Of a DNA stretch of 64,000 bases, positions 8,327-15,626 are shown one piece after another. The translations under genes and the position numbers were made by a program. How positions within the stretch are numbered: the stretch's first letter is position 1; the number at the start of each line of letters is the position of its first letter. Where the stretch lies: NCBI RefSeq assembly GCF_009299505.1, contig NZ_WBSM01000002.1, positions 186,001-250,000 of the forward strand, given 5' to 3'. The notes beneath the pieces were generated by a model. That model was not told the DNA's origin. It saw nothing but the letters and a program-made list of their open reading frames with translations, and ran no database searches. Source of the DNA: Bifidobacterium ramosum. GTDB taxonomy: Bacteria; Actinomycetota; Actinomycetes; Actinomycetales; Bifidobacteriaceae.

Positions 8327-9259
8327 ATGCAGACGAAATTCCATGGCAAGGCGCAGGCATATGATCAGGCCAGGCCCGGCTATCCCGATGCGGCCATGCG
8401 GTACATCGCGTCGCTGATATCGGCTTGCGACCATGCGGCGGCCGACGTGACGGTCGATGCGGCGGACAGCACGGCGACTGGCACGGCGGACAATATGGCG
8501 GCCGGCATAACGTCCGGCACGATGACCGATGCGGTCGTCGTCGCCGACATCGGCGCCGGCACCGGTAAATTCACCGTCCCGCTGGCCCGGCTCGGCTTCG
8601 GCGTCGTCGCCGTCGAACCGGACGCCGACATGCGCGGCGTACTGCGCGACGCGACCCGTCCGTATCCTAACGTCACGGTGACCGACGGCACCGCCGAACG
8701 CACCACCCTGCCCGATCGCAGCGTCGACGCGATCACCTGCGCACAGGCGCTGCACTGGTTCGACCACGACGCGTTCCTCGCCGAATGCGCGCGCATCAGT
8801 CGGGGTGAATCGTTCCTGCTGATATCGGTATACAACAGCACGTCGTTCGATTCCGCGATGATGCGCGGCGTGGATCGCGGCGTACCGGAGCCGATTTCCG
8901 AAGACGGCAATGTGACTGATGCCGTCAATGCCGCCAACGTATCGCGGACAGCCGATGCGGTCGCCGTTTCGACCGGCGACGCCGCCGATATCGGCGTCAG
9001 CGCGCGGCATTTCCGCGAGACGGCCGCCGAATTCTTCACACATCCGACCATTCGCCGTTTCCCCAATCCGATCCGGTACACGCGCGAATCGTGGCGCACG
9101 TACATGGACTCGCACTCGCACAGTCCGCTGCCGACCGACCCGGAGTATCCCGCGCACCGCGCATGGGTCGACGCGATCTTCGACGCGCGCGCTGTCGACG
9201 GCATCCTCACCGACGACAACGTCACCATGGTCGCCAGCGAACGCATCCGCGTGCGCTGA
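8327..9259 (+). CDS. SAM-dependent class I methyltransferase
   Basis: A 310-residue Rossmann-fold methyltransferase of unknown substrate. S-adenosylmethionine motif I is ADIGAGTGKFTVPLARLG (about residues 73-90). It is followed by the acidic strand end AVEPDADM and the motif AQALHWFDHDAFLAE (about residue 142), typical of the UbiE/Methyltransf_11 group. The ATG has GGAGG 4-5 bp upstream. An Asp/Ala-rich insert (about residues 35-65) precedes motif I and a second low-complexity stretch lies near residues 190-222; both look like lineage-specific additions. No neighbour suggests a pathway. Confidence 0.85.
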   Translation: MQTKFHGKAQAYDQARPGYPDAAMRYIASLISACDHAAADVTVDAADSTATGTADNMAAGITSGTMTDAVVVADIGAGTGKFTVPLARLGFGVVAVEPDADMRGVLRDATRPYPNVTVTDGTAERTTLPDRSVDAITCAQALHWFDHDAFLAECARISRGESFLLISVYNSTSFDSAMMRGVDRGVPEPISEDGNVTDAVNAANVSRTADAVAVSTGDAADIGVSARHFRETAAEFFTHPTIRRFPNPIRYTRESWRTYMDSHSHSPLPTDPEYPAHRAWVDAIFDARAVDGILTDDNVTMVASERIRVR

Positions 9260-9438
9260 ACTTGCGACAATATACATAAAAACGGCGGAATTCCGCCGAT
9301 GCAACCGCTGGTTGCGCGGCGGTTGCGGTCGTAATCGGCGTGTGCAACCGCAAGATGGTGGCGATCGGCGACGTGGTCTGCCATAGTGGGGTCATCGTCC
9401 GGACGCGACATGACGACACCACGTGAAGAGGGGGATCG

Positions 9439-10602
9439 ATGACTTTCCGTACCAACCTGCAAACCCTGCGCTCGCGGCGCAACATGACGCAGGAGCAGCT
9501 CGCCATGCTGCTCGGCGTCTCGCGGCAGGCGATCTCGAAATGGGAATCCGAGAAGGCATACCCGGAAATGGACAAGCTGCTGGCGATCTGCGACCTGTTC
9601 GGCTGTACGCTCGACGACCTCGTGCTCGGCGACGTGACGAGGGCGACGACGGATGACGCCGCGGACGCCGTGCATGCGGCGGGTGAGGGGTCGAATGCGG
9701 CGGCCGCACAGGATGTGGCGGATGTGTCGCAGACTCGGAACCTGACGACAACTGATGACCAAGCCGATGGTCATCCCCGCGATCCGCTATCCGGCGGCGT
9801 GCCCGGAGTCTCTCGTGTTGGATCGTCATCCGACGACGATCCAACGCTTCCGCCGCAGGACCCGACCGGCTACGACGCGCATCGTCGCCGATTCGCGCTG
9901 CTGATCGCGGCCGGCGTCGCCGCGATCATCGCGTCGGTCGGTATTGCGAACCTGTTCGATCCCGTGAACTCAGTCATCGGATCGTCGCCGTTCAACGATC
10001 TGCTGATGTTCGTGTGCATCAGCGTGGGTACGATCGTCGGGTTGGCGCTGCTCATTCCGGGCGGCATGTCGCATGTCGTCTTCGTGCGCCGGCATCCGTA
10101 TGTCGAGGACCCGTACACCGAGGGCGATCGCGACCGGGAGATGCGGCTGCTCGCGGCCGGCATCGTGGCCGGCATAGCGGCGATCCTGATCGGTATCGTG
10201 GTGGTCGTGTATGCGGATGATGTGCTGGGCGTTGCCGCCGGCTGGCCGAACGCGGTCATGCTGCTGCTCAGCGCGTTCGCCGTGTTCGGTTTCGTGTACG
10301 GCGGCATGCGGTACGGCCTGCTGAACGTCGACGCCTACAATCGTGCGGCCGAGAACGATCGAAGCGAGGGGCGACGAACCGGACAACAGACATTCTCCGA
10401 CAGGCTCACCGTGGTGGTGTGCGGCGTCATCATGTTGGTCGCCACGATCATCGCCCTGTGCCTGTTGCTGCTCATGCCCGGTGCCGGTGCCGGCGTGTGG
10501 TCCGCATTTGCGCTGTTCTGGCTGCCGTGGCCGGTCGGCGGCATATTGTGCGGCATCGCGGTACTTGTCATCTGGCTGTGCAAGGACCATCTTGACCGCT
10601 GA
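9439..10602 (+). CDS. XRE-family HTH regulator with C-terminal membrane domain
   Basis: A 387-residue predicted membrane-bound regulator. Residues about 8-62 form a Cro/CI helix-turn-helix: TLRSRRNMTQEQLAMLLGVSRQAISKWES, then YPEMDKLLAICDLFGC, the common Firmicutes/actinobacterial HTH-plus-membrane type. A low-complexity linker follows (about 70-145). About six hydrophobic segments come next, including FALLIAAGVAAIIASVGIA, IVAGIAAILIGIVVVVYA and the C-terminal ILCGIAVLVIWLC. The start is backed by AGAGGGGG about 7 bp upstream. The signal sensed and the target genes are unknown; the neighbouring HIT gene may be unrelated. Confidence 0.85.
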   Translation: MTFRTNLQTLRSRRNMTQEQLAMLLGVSRQAISKWESEKAYPEMDKLLAICDLFGCTLDDLVLGDVTRATTDDAADAVHAAGEGSNAAAAQDVADVSQTRNLTTTDDQADGHPRDPLSGGVPGVSRVGSSSDDDPTLPPQDPTGYDAHRRRFALLIAAGVAAIIASVGIANLFDPVNSVIGSSPFNDLLMFVCISVGTIVGLALLIPGGMSHVVFVRRHPYVEDPYTEGDRDREMRLLAAGIVAGIAAILIGIVVVVYADDVLGVAAGWPNAVMLLLSAFAVFGFVYGGMRYGLLNVDAYNRAAENDRSEGRRTGQQTFSDRLTVVVCGVIMLVATIIALCLLLLMPGAGAGVWSAFALFWLPWPVGGILCGIAVLVIWLCKDHLDR

Positions 10603-10620
10603 TGTGCGAGGTTTCGTGGT

Positions 10621-10682
10621 GGTTTGCCGATTGAGAAGCTGTCATCGGCGCAATGCGCAATCGGCCTCTCGATCGGCAAACC
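10621..10682. repeat. Intergenic inverted repeat (near-perfect 19-bp stem)
   Basis: GGTTTGCCGATTGAGAAGC at 10621-10639 faces GCCTCTCGATCGGCAAACC at 10664-10682, with one wobble and one mismatch. It lies in the spacer after the XRE gene. No T-tract follows in either direction. Confidence 0.7.
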
Positions 10683-10753
10683 GCCCCGTCATTAAACGGG
10701 CCGGATCGTACACGCCGCGGGTGTGGTAAGGAGCGCCCGGCTATGATCGGCGT

Positions 10754-11155
10754 ATGGACGATTGCGTGTTCTGCGACATTGTGCGCGGTGAGGTGCCATG
10801 CCGGCTGGTTTTGGAAACCGATTTGGCGATATGCTTCGTGTCGACCGACGATCAGGTCGATTATCATCTGTTGGTCGTGCCGAAACGGCATGCGGTCAAC
10901 ATCCTCGACTGCGACGCGGCGTCCCTGCGCGCGGTGGCCGATCTGACGCAGCGCGTCGCGCGGCATCTGGTCGCAGATTGCGGGTTCGACGGCGTTGATC
11001 TGCTCAACACATCGTTCGAAGGCGATCAGTCGGTGTTCCATTTCCACGTGCATATGCTGGCGCGTTCGCACGGCGATGGGCTTGATACATGGCCGAGGCT
11101 GCCGGGACGGGCAATATCGCTTGACGAATCGTGGCGGCGTGTGAAGATGAAGTGA
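10754..11155 (+). CDS. HIT-domain nucleotide-binding protein
   Basis: A 133-residue histidine-triad hydrolase or transferase, of the class that cleaves nucleotide phosphoramidates or related nucleotidyl bonds; cytoplasmic. The N-terminal CxxC-containing start DDCVFCDIVRGEVPC is typical of Hint-like proteins. The triad HFHVHML (about residues 96-102) holds the HxHxH core, where the middle His is the nucleophile. The segment HLLVVPKRHAVN is also family-typical. Length matches the family. It follows the XRE gene by 150 bp containing an inverted repeat, and precedes an acetyltransferase gene. The physiological substrate is unknown. Confidence 0.9.
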   Translation: MDDCVFCDIVRGEVPCRLVLETDLAICFVSTDDQVDYHLLVVPKRHAVNILDCDAASLRAVADLTQRVARHLVADCGFDGVDLLNTSFEGDQSVFHFHVHMLARSHGDGLDTWPRLPGRAISLDESWRRVKMK

Positions 11156-11249
11156 ATCGTGTCACCTGCTGGGTACAAAGCAGCTTGGCCGGCATATAAT
11201 GATAACGCAAACATACCTGCAATCATTGGGATGCAACGAGGAATATCGC

Positions 11250-11867
11250 ATGACTGAACTCACCAACGCGCAACGCCGCACCGAGCAACTGCCGTACCAC
11301 TACGACGACCCGTCCATCATGGGTGGCCAACTCGAATATCAGGAAACGCTGTGGAAGTTCAACCAGACCCATCCCACCGACACGGACGGCAAGCAGCGGC
11401 TCCTCAAGGAGATGTTCGCCGAAATCGGCGACGGCTGCCATGTCGAGACGCCCGCGCACGCGAACTGGGGATTCCACCACGTGCACATGGGCAAAGGCGT
11501 GTACTGCAACGTGAACTTCACCTGCGTGGACGACGCCGACATCACGATCGGCGACTACTGCATGTTCGGGCCGAACGTGGTCATCGCCACGGCCGGCCAC
11601 CCGGTGCTGCCGGTGCTGCGCGAACATCATTATGTGTATTGCATTCCGGTGACGATCGGCCGCAACGTGTGGGTTGGTGCGAACGTGACGATCCTGCCGG
11701 GTGTGACCATCGGCGACAACTGCGTGATCGGCGCAGGCTCGGTCGTCAGTCACGACATCCCTGCAAACACGGTCGCGTACGGCGTGCCGTGCAAGGCCGT
11801 ACGCGAAATCGGCGAGAAGGACCGCGAGTTCTACTACAAGGATCGTCGCCTCGACGTGTGGGAGTGA
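11250..11867 (+). CDS. Sugar O-acetyltransferase (maltose/galactoside acetyltransferase type)
   Basis: A 205-residue left-handed beta-helix acetyltransferase that transfers acetyl from acetyl-CoA to sugars. It has the N-terminal Mac domain (about residues 10-60: YHYDDPSIMGGQLEYQETL). Hexapeptide repeats follow, such as ITIGDYCMFGPNVVI, VTIGRNVWVGANVTILPGVTIGDNCVIGAGSVV and the closing NTVAYGVPCKAVREI. The catalytic His is likely in ATAGHPV. The Met at 11250 has GAGGAAT just upstream; the frame opens earlier at 11199 but without a good RBS. The physiological sugar is unknown, and the role may be detoxification of non-metabolised sugars. Confidence 0.9.
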   Translation: MTELTNAQRRTEQLPYHYDDPSIMGGQLEYQETLWKFNQTHPTDTDGKQRLLKEMFAEIGDGCHVETPAHANWGFHHVHMGKGVYCNVNFTCVDDADITIGDYCMFGPNVVIATAGHPVLPVLREHHYVYCIPVTIGRNVWVGANVTILPGVTIGDNCVIGAGSVVSHDIPANTVAYGVPCKAVREIGEKDREFYYKDRRLDVWE

Positions 11868-11918
11868 CGGTCGGCCGGCGGCGCATCCGACGAGCGGGTG
11901 GCGATTGAACGAGCTTTT

Positions 11919-12104
11919 TGCAAACCGAGAGGCAGATTTCAGAGTGTGCCGGGATCTTTCTGCAAACTGAGAGGCAGTGGATCGCGAGGAGCGAGTCGGA
12001 ACATACCCCCGAACGTGGTGATTGGGGAGGTCATGCGGTGTCTTGCTGCCTCTCAGTTTGCGGAAAGACCCCGGCAGAGTACATTATCTGCCTCTCAGTT
12101 TGCA
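11919..12104. repeat. Nested inverted repeats of a 17-bp element (four copies)
   Basis: TGCAAAC(C/T)GAGAGGCAG occurs forward at 11919-11935 and 11961-11977. Its complement occurs at 12046-12061 and 12088-12104. The inner pair is extended: 11948-11977 and 12046-12075 give a near-perfect 30-bp stem (GCCGGGATCTTTC against GGAAAGACCCCGGC). This accounts for most of the roughly 300-bp convergent gap between the acetyltransferase and MFS genes. Confidence 0.85.
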
Positions 12105-12159
12105 AAAGACCTGATGCCGAGGCATGGCAGACCGTGTCGTCTGGGCATCAGGTCTTTTT
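12104..12159. terminator. Bidirectional intrinsic terminator
   Basis: AAAAGACCTGATGCC and GGCATCAGGTCTTTTT form a 14-bp stem with an A-tract on the left and T-tract on the right. It can therefore end transcription of both convergent genes. Its right edge abuts the MFS stop codon region. Confidence 0.85.
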
Positions 12160-12172
12160 CGAGGGCTCCGAC

Positions 12173-13492
12173 TCAGTCCGTGACGGCCGTCTTCTTCGTT
12201 GGATCCTGCTGCAGGGTGAGGAAGACCAGGGCGACGACGAGCAGGATCGCGATCGAGAGCACGCCGAGTGACGCATTGCCGGTCAGCGAGGTCGTTGTGG
12301 CCACAAGGAACGTGCCGAGAATCGAGGCGGTCTTGCCGAAGATGTCATACAGGCCGTAGTATTCGTTGGCGTGCTCCTTGGGAATGATCTTGCCGTAGTA
12401 CGAGCGCGACAGCGCCTGGATGCCACCCTGGAACATGCCCACGAGAATCGCGAGGATCCAGAACTGCACGGCCGAGCGCAGGAAGAACGCGGCGAAGAAC
12501 ACGATGCACATGTATGCGACGACCGCGGCCATGATCATCGGCTTGCAGCCGAACCGACCCGCCAGACGGCCGTACAGGATCGCGCACGGGAACGCGACGA
12601 ACTGCGTCACGAGCAACGCCACCACGAGCTGCGTCGAATCGATGCCGAGCTGCGTGCCGTATGACGTGCTCATTGAGATCACCGTGTTCACCGCATCGAT
12701 GTAGAAGAAGAACGCGATCATGAACATCCACAGCGGCTTGTTCCCCACGAGTTTGCCCAACGTGCCGTGCAGCTCGGTGAACGTGCCGTGGATCGCCTCG
12801 CGCGCGTGCTCGCGGGTCGCGCGGTAGTGCACCTGCCGGTAGCTCGTGAGCAGCGGGATCGTGAACGCCACCCACCATACGGCCGTAATCACGAACGATG
12901 CCCGCGTGCAGGCGACCGTCGACCAGTCGAACAGCGCCGGGCCACCGAAGATCAGCGCGATGCACACGATGAACGGCACCGTCGAACCGACGTACCCCCA
13001 GCCGTAGCCGTGCGACGACACCTTGTCCATGCGATCGTTGTCGGTCGTATCGATGAGCATCGAATCGTAGAACGTGAGCGAGCCGTTCAGGCCGATCGTC
13101 GCGAGCACGTACACGATCAGGAACGGCAGCCACGTCAACGGCAGCGCCATCGCGCAGCACATGACCACGCCCGTGCCGAAGAAGCCGAGGAAGAACTTGA
13201 TCTTCATGCCCTGCACGTCGGCGATCGAACCGAGCAGCGGCATGAGCAGCGCGATGACGAGCGATGCGATCGTTTGCGCGAAGCCCCACGCCGACACGAT
13301 GTTGCCGTCCGCGGGCATGAGCGACTTCGCGTAGATCGGCACGACGGCGGTGCTCAGCAGTACGAACGCCGAATTACCGACGTCGTAGACGATCCACTGC
13401 TTCTCGCGTTTGGTGAGTTTCGCGGATGCGCCGGGTGCCGCCGGTGTCGCTGACGCCGGCGCGACGGACGTGTTGGTTGTGCTTTCAGACAT
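12173..13492 (-). CDS. UMF1-type MFS transporter (Atg22-like)
   Basis: A 439-residue inner-membrane permease with about twelve transmembrane segments. The N-terminal cytoplasmic Ala/Thr-rich tail (1-25) leads into KREKQWIVYDVGNSAFVLL, which matches the YDWANSAY motif of the UMF1/Atg22-like branch of the major facilitator superfamily. Other typical parts are LLMPLLGSIADVQGMK (loop 2-3) and GMFQGGIQALSRSYYGKIIPKEHANEYYGLYDIFGK near TM10, characteristic of the family. The substrate is unknown; yeast Atg22 exports vacuolar amino acids. It is transcribed towards the bidirectional terminator at 12104-12159. Confidence 0.88.
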   Translation of the reverse strand: MSESTTNTSVAPASATPAAPGASAKLTKREKQWIVYDVGNSAFVLLSTAVVPIYAKSLMPADGNIVSAWGFAQTIASLVIALLMPLLGSIADVQGMKIKFFLGFFGTGVVMCCAMALPLTWLPFLIVYVLATIGLNGSLTFYDSMLIDTTDNDRMDKVSSHGYGWGYVGSTVPFIVCIALIFGGPALFDWSTVACTRASFVITAVWWVAFTIPLLTSYRQVHYRATREHAREAIHGTFTELHGTLGKLVGNKPLWMFMIAFFFYIDAVNTVISMSTSYGTQLGIDSTQLVVALLVTQFVAFPCAILYGRLAGRFGCKPMIMAAVVAYMCIVFFAAFFLRSAVQFWILAILVGMFQGGIQALSRSYYGKIIPKEHANEYYGLYDIFGKTASILGTFLVATTTSLTGNASLGVLSIAILLVVALVFLTLQQDPTKKTAVTD

Positions 13493-13647
13493 GACGACTC
13501 CTGTTCATAACCAACTTTCATCGTACGGTGACGCGGTGCGTGCGGCGTCGTTCGCAGATGAACGGCTGATGAATTATCCGGAGTCGGTGGTTTCCTACGG
13601 TTGTCAACGCTTGCGGCGCGGCTGGCGTGTATGGGCCGCGGGGACTG

Positions 13648-13713
13648 CCGCGGTTTCCTTGGGTTGCCCACGGTTGAAGGGGCGTATGTGTGTGCAACCC
13701 GAGGAAACCGCGG
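13648..13713. repeat. Perfect 20-bp inverted repeat
   Basis: CCGCGGTTTCCTTGGGTTGC (13648-13667) and GCAACCCGAGGAAACCGCGG (13694-13713) pair with one mismatch at most across a 26-nt loop. It lies between the PfkB gene end and the MFS gene start. The phrase GGTTTCCTTGGG recurs at 48780. Confidence 0.8.
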
Positions 13714-13729
13714 TGATGATGACGACGCG

Positions 13730-14815
13730 TCAGGATCGGTCGCCACCAGACGCGGTCGTCGAGTCGTCGTTTGCGTCGACCAGCGCGATCGCCGTCTCGT
13801 AGTCCGGGCAGTTGGGCACGCCGTTGACCGACCGTTGAATCGCCAGCGAGGCGGCCGCGTTCGCGATGCGCACCGCGTCGGTCAATGACCAGCCGCGCGC
13901 CAGCATCGCGCACAGCGTGCCGGTGTGCGGTGCGCCGGCCGACCTCGTGTGCGTCGCCTTGGTCGGATAGCCGTCCACGTGCACGACCTCGCCGCCCGGC
14001 GTGCGCACCCATGCGCCGCGCGAACCGGCGCGCACCACCGGCGGCGCGCGCAGCGTCTCGCCGAGCGCCTGACACAGTTCGGCCATGGATCGGTCGAAGC
14101 CGCCGCCCACGGTCAGCGATGCTTCGTCGTCGCGGAAAATGCCGAGCCGGTCGGCCAGCGTGTTGGCCTCCTGCCGGTTGCACGACCAGATCGGCCGTGC
14201 CAGCACGAGGTCCTCGAGCAGATGGTCGTTGACGAGCGACAGCGTGTTCGTGGGGTTGAGCACGATCGTGAAGTCGCGTCCGGCCGGATCGGTGCCGGCG
14301 CGGTGCATGAATTCGTCCACGCCGGCCGCGGTGTGGTCCATGAGCGTGTTGCCACTGATGTGCACCACGTCGCCTGCGGCCGGTTCCACGCAGTCGAACG
14401 TCGTCGCGTCGCCCTGCGCCTCTGCGCCGTATGTGGCGATGTAGGTCTTGCGCCGGTCCTCGTCGGCGAGCACGAGCCGGAACCCGGAGTCGGTGTCGAG
14501 CCGGTCCTGCCCGATGTGCTCGATGCCGCTGCCATCCAGCGCCTCGCGCACGATCGTGGCCCACGGGCCGGTGCCGACGACGCCTGCGTGCCGGGTGGGC
14601 ACGCCCATGCGTGCGGCCGCTTGCAGCACCCGGTAGCTGCCGCCGACTGAGGCGTTGGTGTGGTCGGACACGGCGAACCCGCCGGCTTTGGGGATGCCGT
14701 TGACGTCCATCATGATGTCGACCCAAATGTGGCCGAGTGAGATCACCGCATGCTGTGGCTCGTCGTCGTGCGCTTCCTTGAGTTCGACGAGTCGTTCGCT
14801 GATTCGGCTGAGCAT
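13730..14815 (-). CDS. PfkB-family carbohydrate kinase-like protein lacking the catalytic Asp
   Basis: A 361-residue ribokinase-fold protein. Recognisable parts are the N-terminal ISLGHIWVDIMMD, the GG motif NASVGGSYRVLQAAARMGV (PfkB signature 1 region), NPTNTLSL, CNRQEANTLADRLG and RAGSRGAWVRT. In the second PfkB signature, usually GAGDxFxG with Asp as catalytic base, this protein reads SAGAPHTGTL (about residues 290-299). The Asp position is therefore Ala, and a His sits two residues on. Either phosphotransfer is lost or another residue serves. The stop lies just beyond a hairpin. The gene is monocistronic. Sugar specificity cannot be assigned. Confidence 0.78.
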   Translation of the reverse strand: MLSRISERLVELKEAHDDEPQHAVISLGHIWVDIMMDVNGIPKAGGFAVSDHTNASVGGSYRVLQAAARMGVPTRHAGVVGTGPWATIVREALDGSGIEHIGQDRLDTDSGFRLVLADEDRRKTYIATYGAEAQGDATTFDCVEPAAGDVVHISGNTLMDHTAAGVDEFMHRAGTDPAGRDFTIVLNPTNTLSLVNDHLLEDLVLARPIWSCNRQEANTLADRLGIFRDDEASLTVGGGFDRSMAELCQALGETLRAPPVVRAGSRGAWVRTPGGEVVHVDGYPTKATHTRSAGAPHTGTLCAMLARGWSLTDAVRIANAAASLAIQRSVNGVPNCPDYETAIALVDANDDSTTASGGDRS

Positions 14816-14977
14816 GGCATCCTCCTTGACTGCTGCGGCCGCCGTCCCGCAGGATTTCGCGAGCCGTCGCCGTTAATTAGTCACGTTGTACAGCAAGTTT
14901 ATGAACGTTTCCTGAACATGGCAATAGGCACTGGGTATGATTGCGTGCGGCTGGGCCGGGGCGTGCGGCCGGGCGTT

Positions 14978-15006
14978 TTGCGTTGTCCGCGGCTGTGCGC
15001 TATAAT
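14978..15006 (+). promoter_or_regulatory. Promoter of rpmB
   Basis: A consensus -10 TATAAT (15001-15006) lies 17 bp downstream of TTGCGT (14978-14983). The start of rpmB follows 86 bp later. The match and spacing fit a housekeeping sigma factor. Confidence 0.65.
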
Positions 15007-15092
15007 AGTGAAGTTGTGTGTTCCGCCGTGCGGTAAAATGCGCGGCGCGAACGCAAGACTTGCAAGTCAAAGAACATTATAGGGAGTCCATT

Positions 15093-15287
15093 ATGGCAGC
15101 TCGTTGCGCAGTGTGCGGCAAGGGACCGCAGACCGGTTACACCGTTTCGCACTCACATATCCGCAATAAGCGCACCTTCCGCCCGAACCTGCAGCCGGTT
15201 CGCACCACGATCGACGGCGAGAACGTCCGCGTTCGCGTGTGCGTCAAGTGCCTCAAGGCTGGCAAGGTTCAGCGTGTGGCCGCGTGA
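15093..15287 (+). CDS. rpmB: 50S ribosomal protein L28
   Basis: A 64-residue ribosomal protein of the large subunit, needed for 70S assembly. The sequence [16 protein letters not shown] and the C-terminal [12 protein letters not shown] carry two CxxC pairs, so this is the zinc-binding (C+) form. [18 protein letters not shown] is a family hallmark. The Met at 15093 follows AGGGAG by 8 bp; upstream in-frame Mets lack an RBS and would lengthen the protein beyond the normal size. A strong promoter lies upstream and an intrinsic terminator directly downstream, so it is a single-gene unit. Confidence 0.96.
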   Translation: MAARCAVCGKGPQTGYTVSHSHIRNKRTFRPNLQPVRTTIDGENVRVRVCVKCLKAGKVQRVAA

Positions 15288-15306
15288 ATCGCGAGATAGC
15301 AAGCTT

Positions 15307-15341
15307 AAACCCCGGTAGTCGCAAGACGGCCGGGGTTTTTC
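15307..15341 (+). terminator. Intrinsic terminator of rpmB
   Basis: AAACCCCGG (15307-15315) pairs with CCGGGGTTT (15330-15338), and the run of T continues to 15339. It begins 20 bp after the rpmB stop. Confidence 0.9.
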
Positions 15342-15436
15342 ATATCCTCAGTCATCCTGCTGCCGTCATCCTTGCTTCGTCCTTGTGGGGGTGCGTTGCC
15401 GCATCCACGTTTCTCTCTTTTCCGCCCCTCTTTCCG

Positions 15437-15482
15437 ACGGACATACAGCCGATGATGACGCGTAATCGACTGTATGTCCGTT
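15437..15482. repeat. Intergenic palindrome family A, copy 4
   Basis: ACGGACATACAGCCGAT pairs with ATCGACTGTATGTCCGT, with one C-A mismatch. The left flank is a long pyrimidine tract from about 15412, and the right flank is purine-rich to about 15516. A 13-bp direct repeat ACGAAAAGTCCGC follows at 15549-15561 and 15591-15603, upstream of recG. Confidence 0.85.
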
Positions 15483-15626
15483 GAAGGGAGGAGGAACGGA
15501 AATGAGGGAGAGGGGCTGCAGAATTGACGGGATCGGCGATTCAACAGCACGAAAAGTCCGCCCGGAGGAACAGGCAGCCCTCCCGATAAGACGAAAAGTC
15601 CGCTTGCCCCGACACAATGGAGCGTT

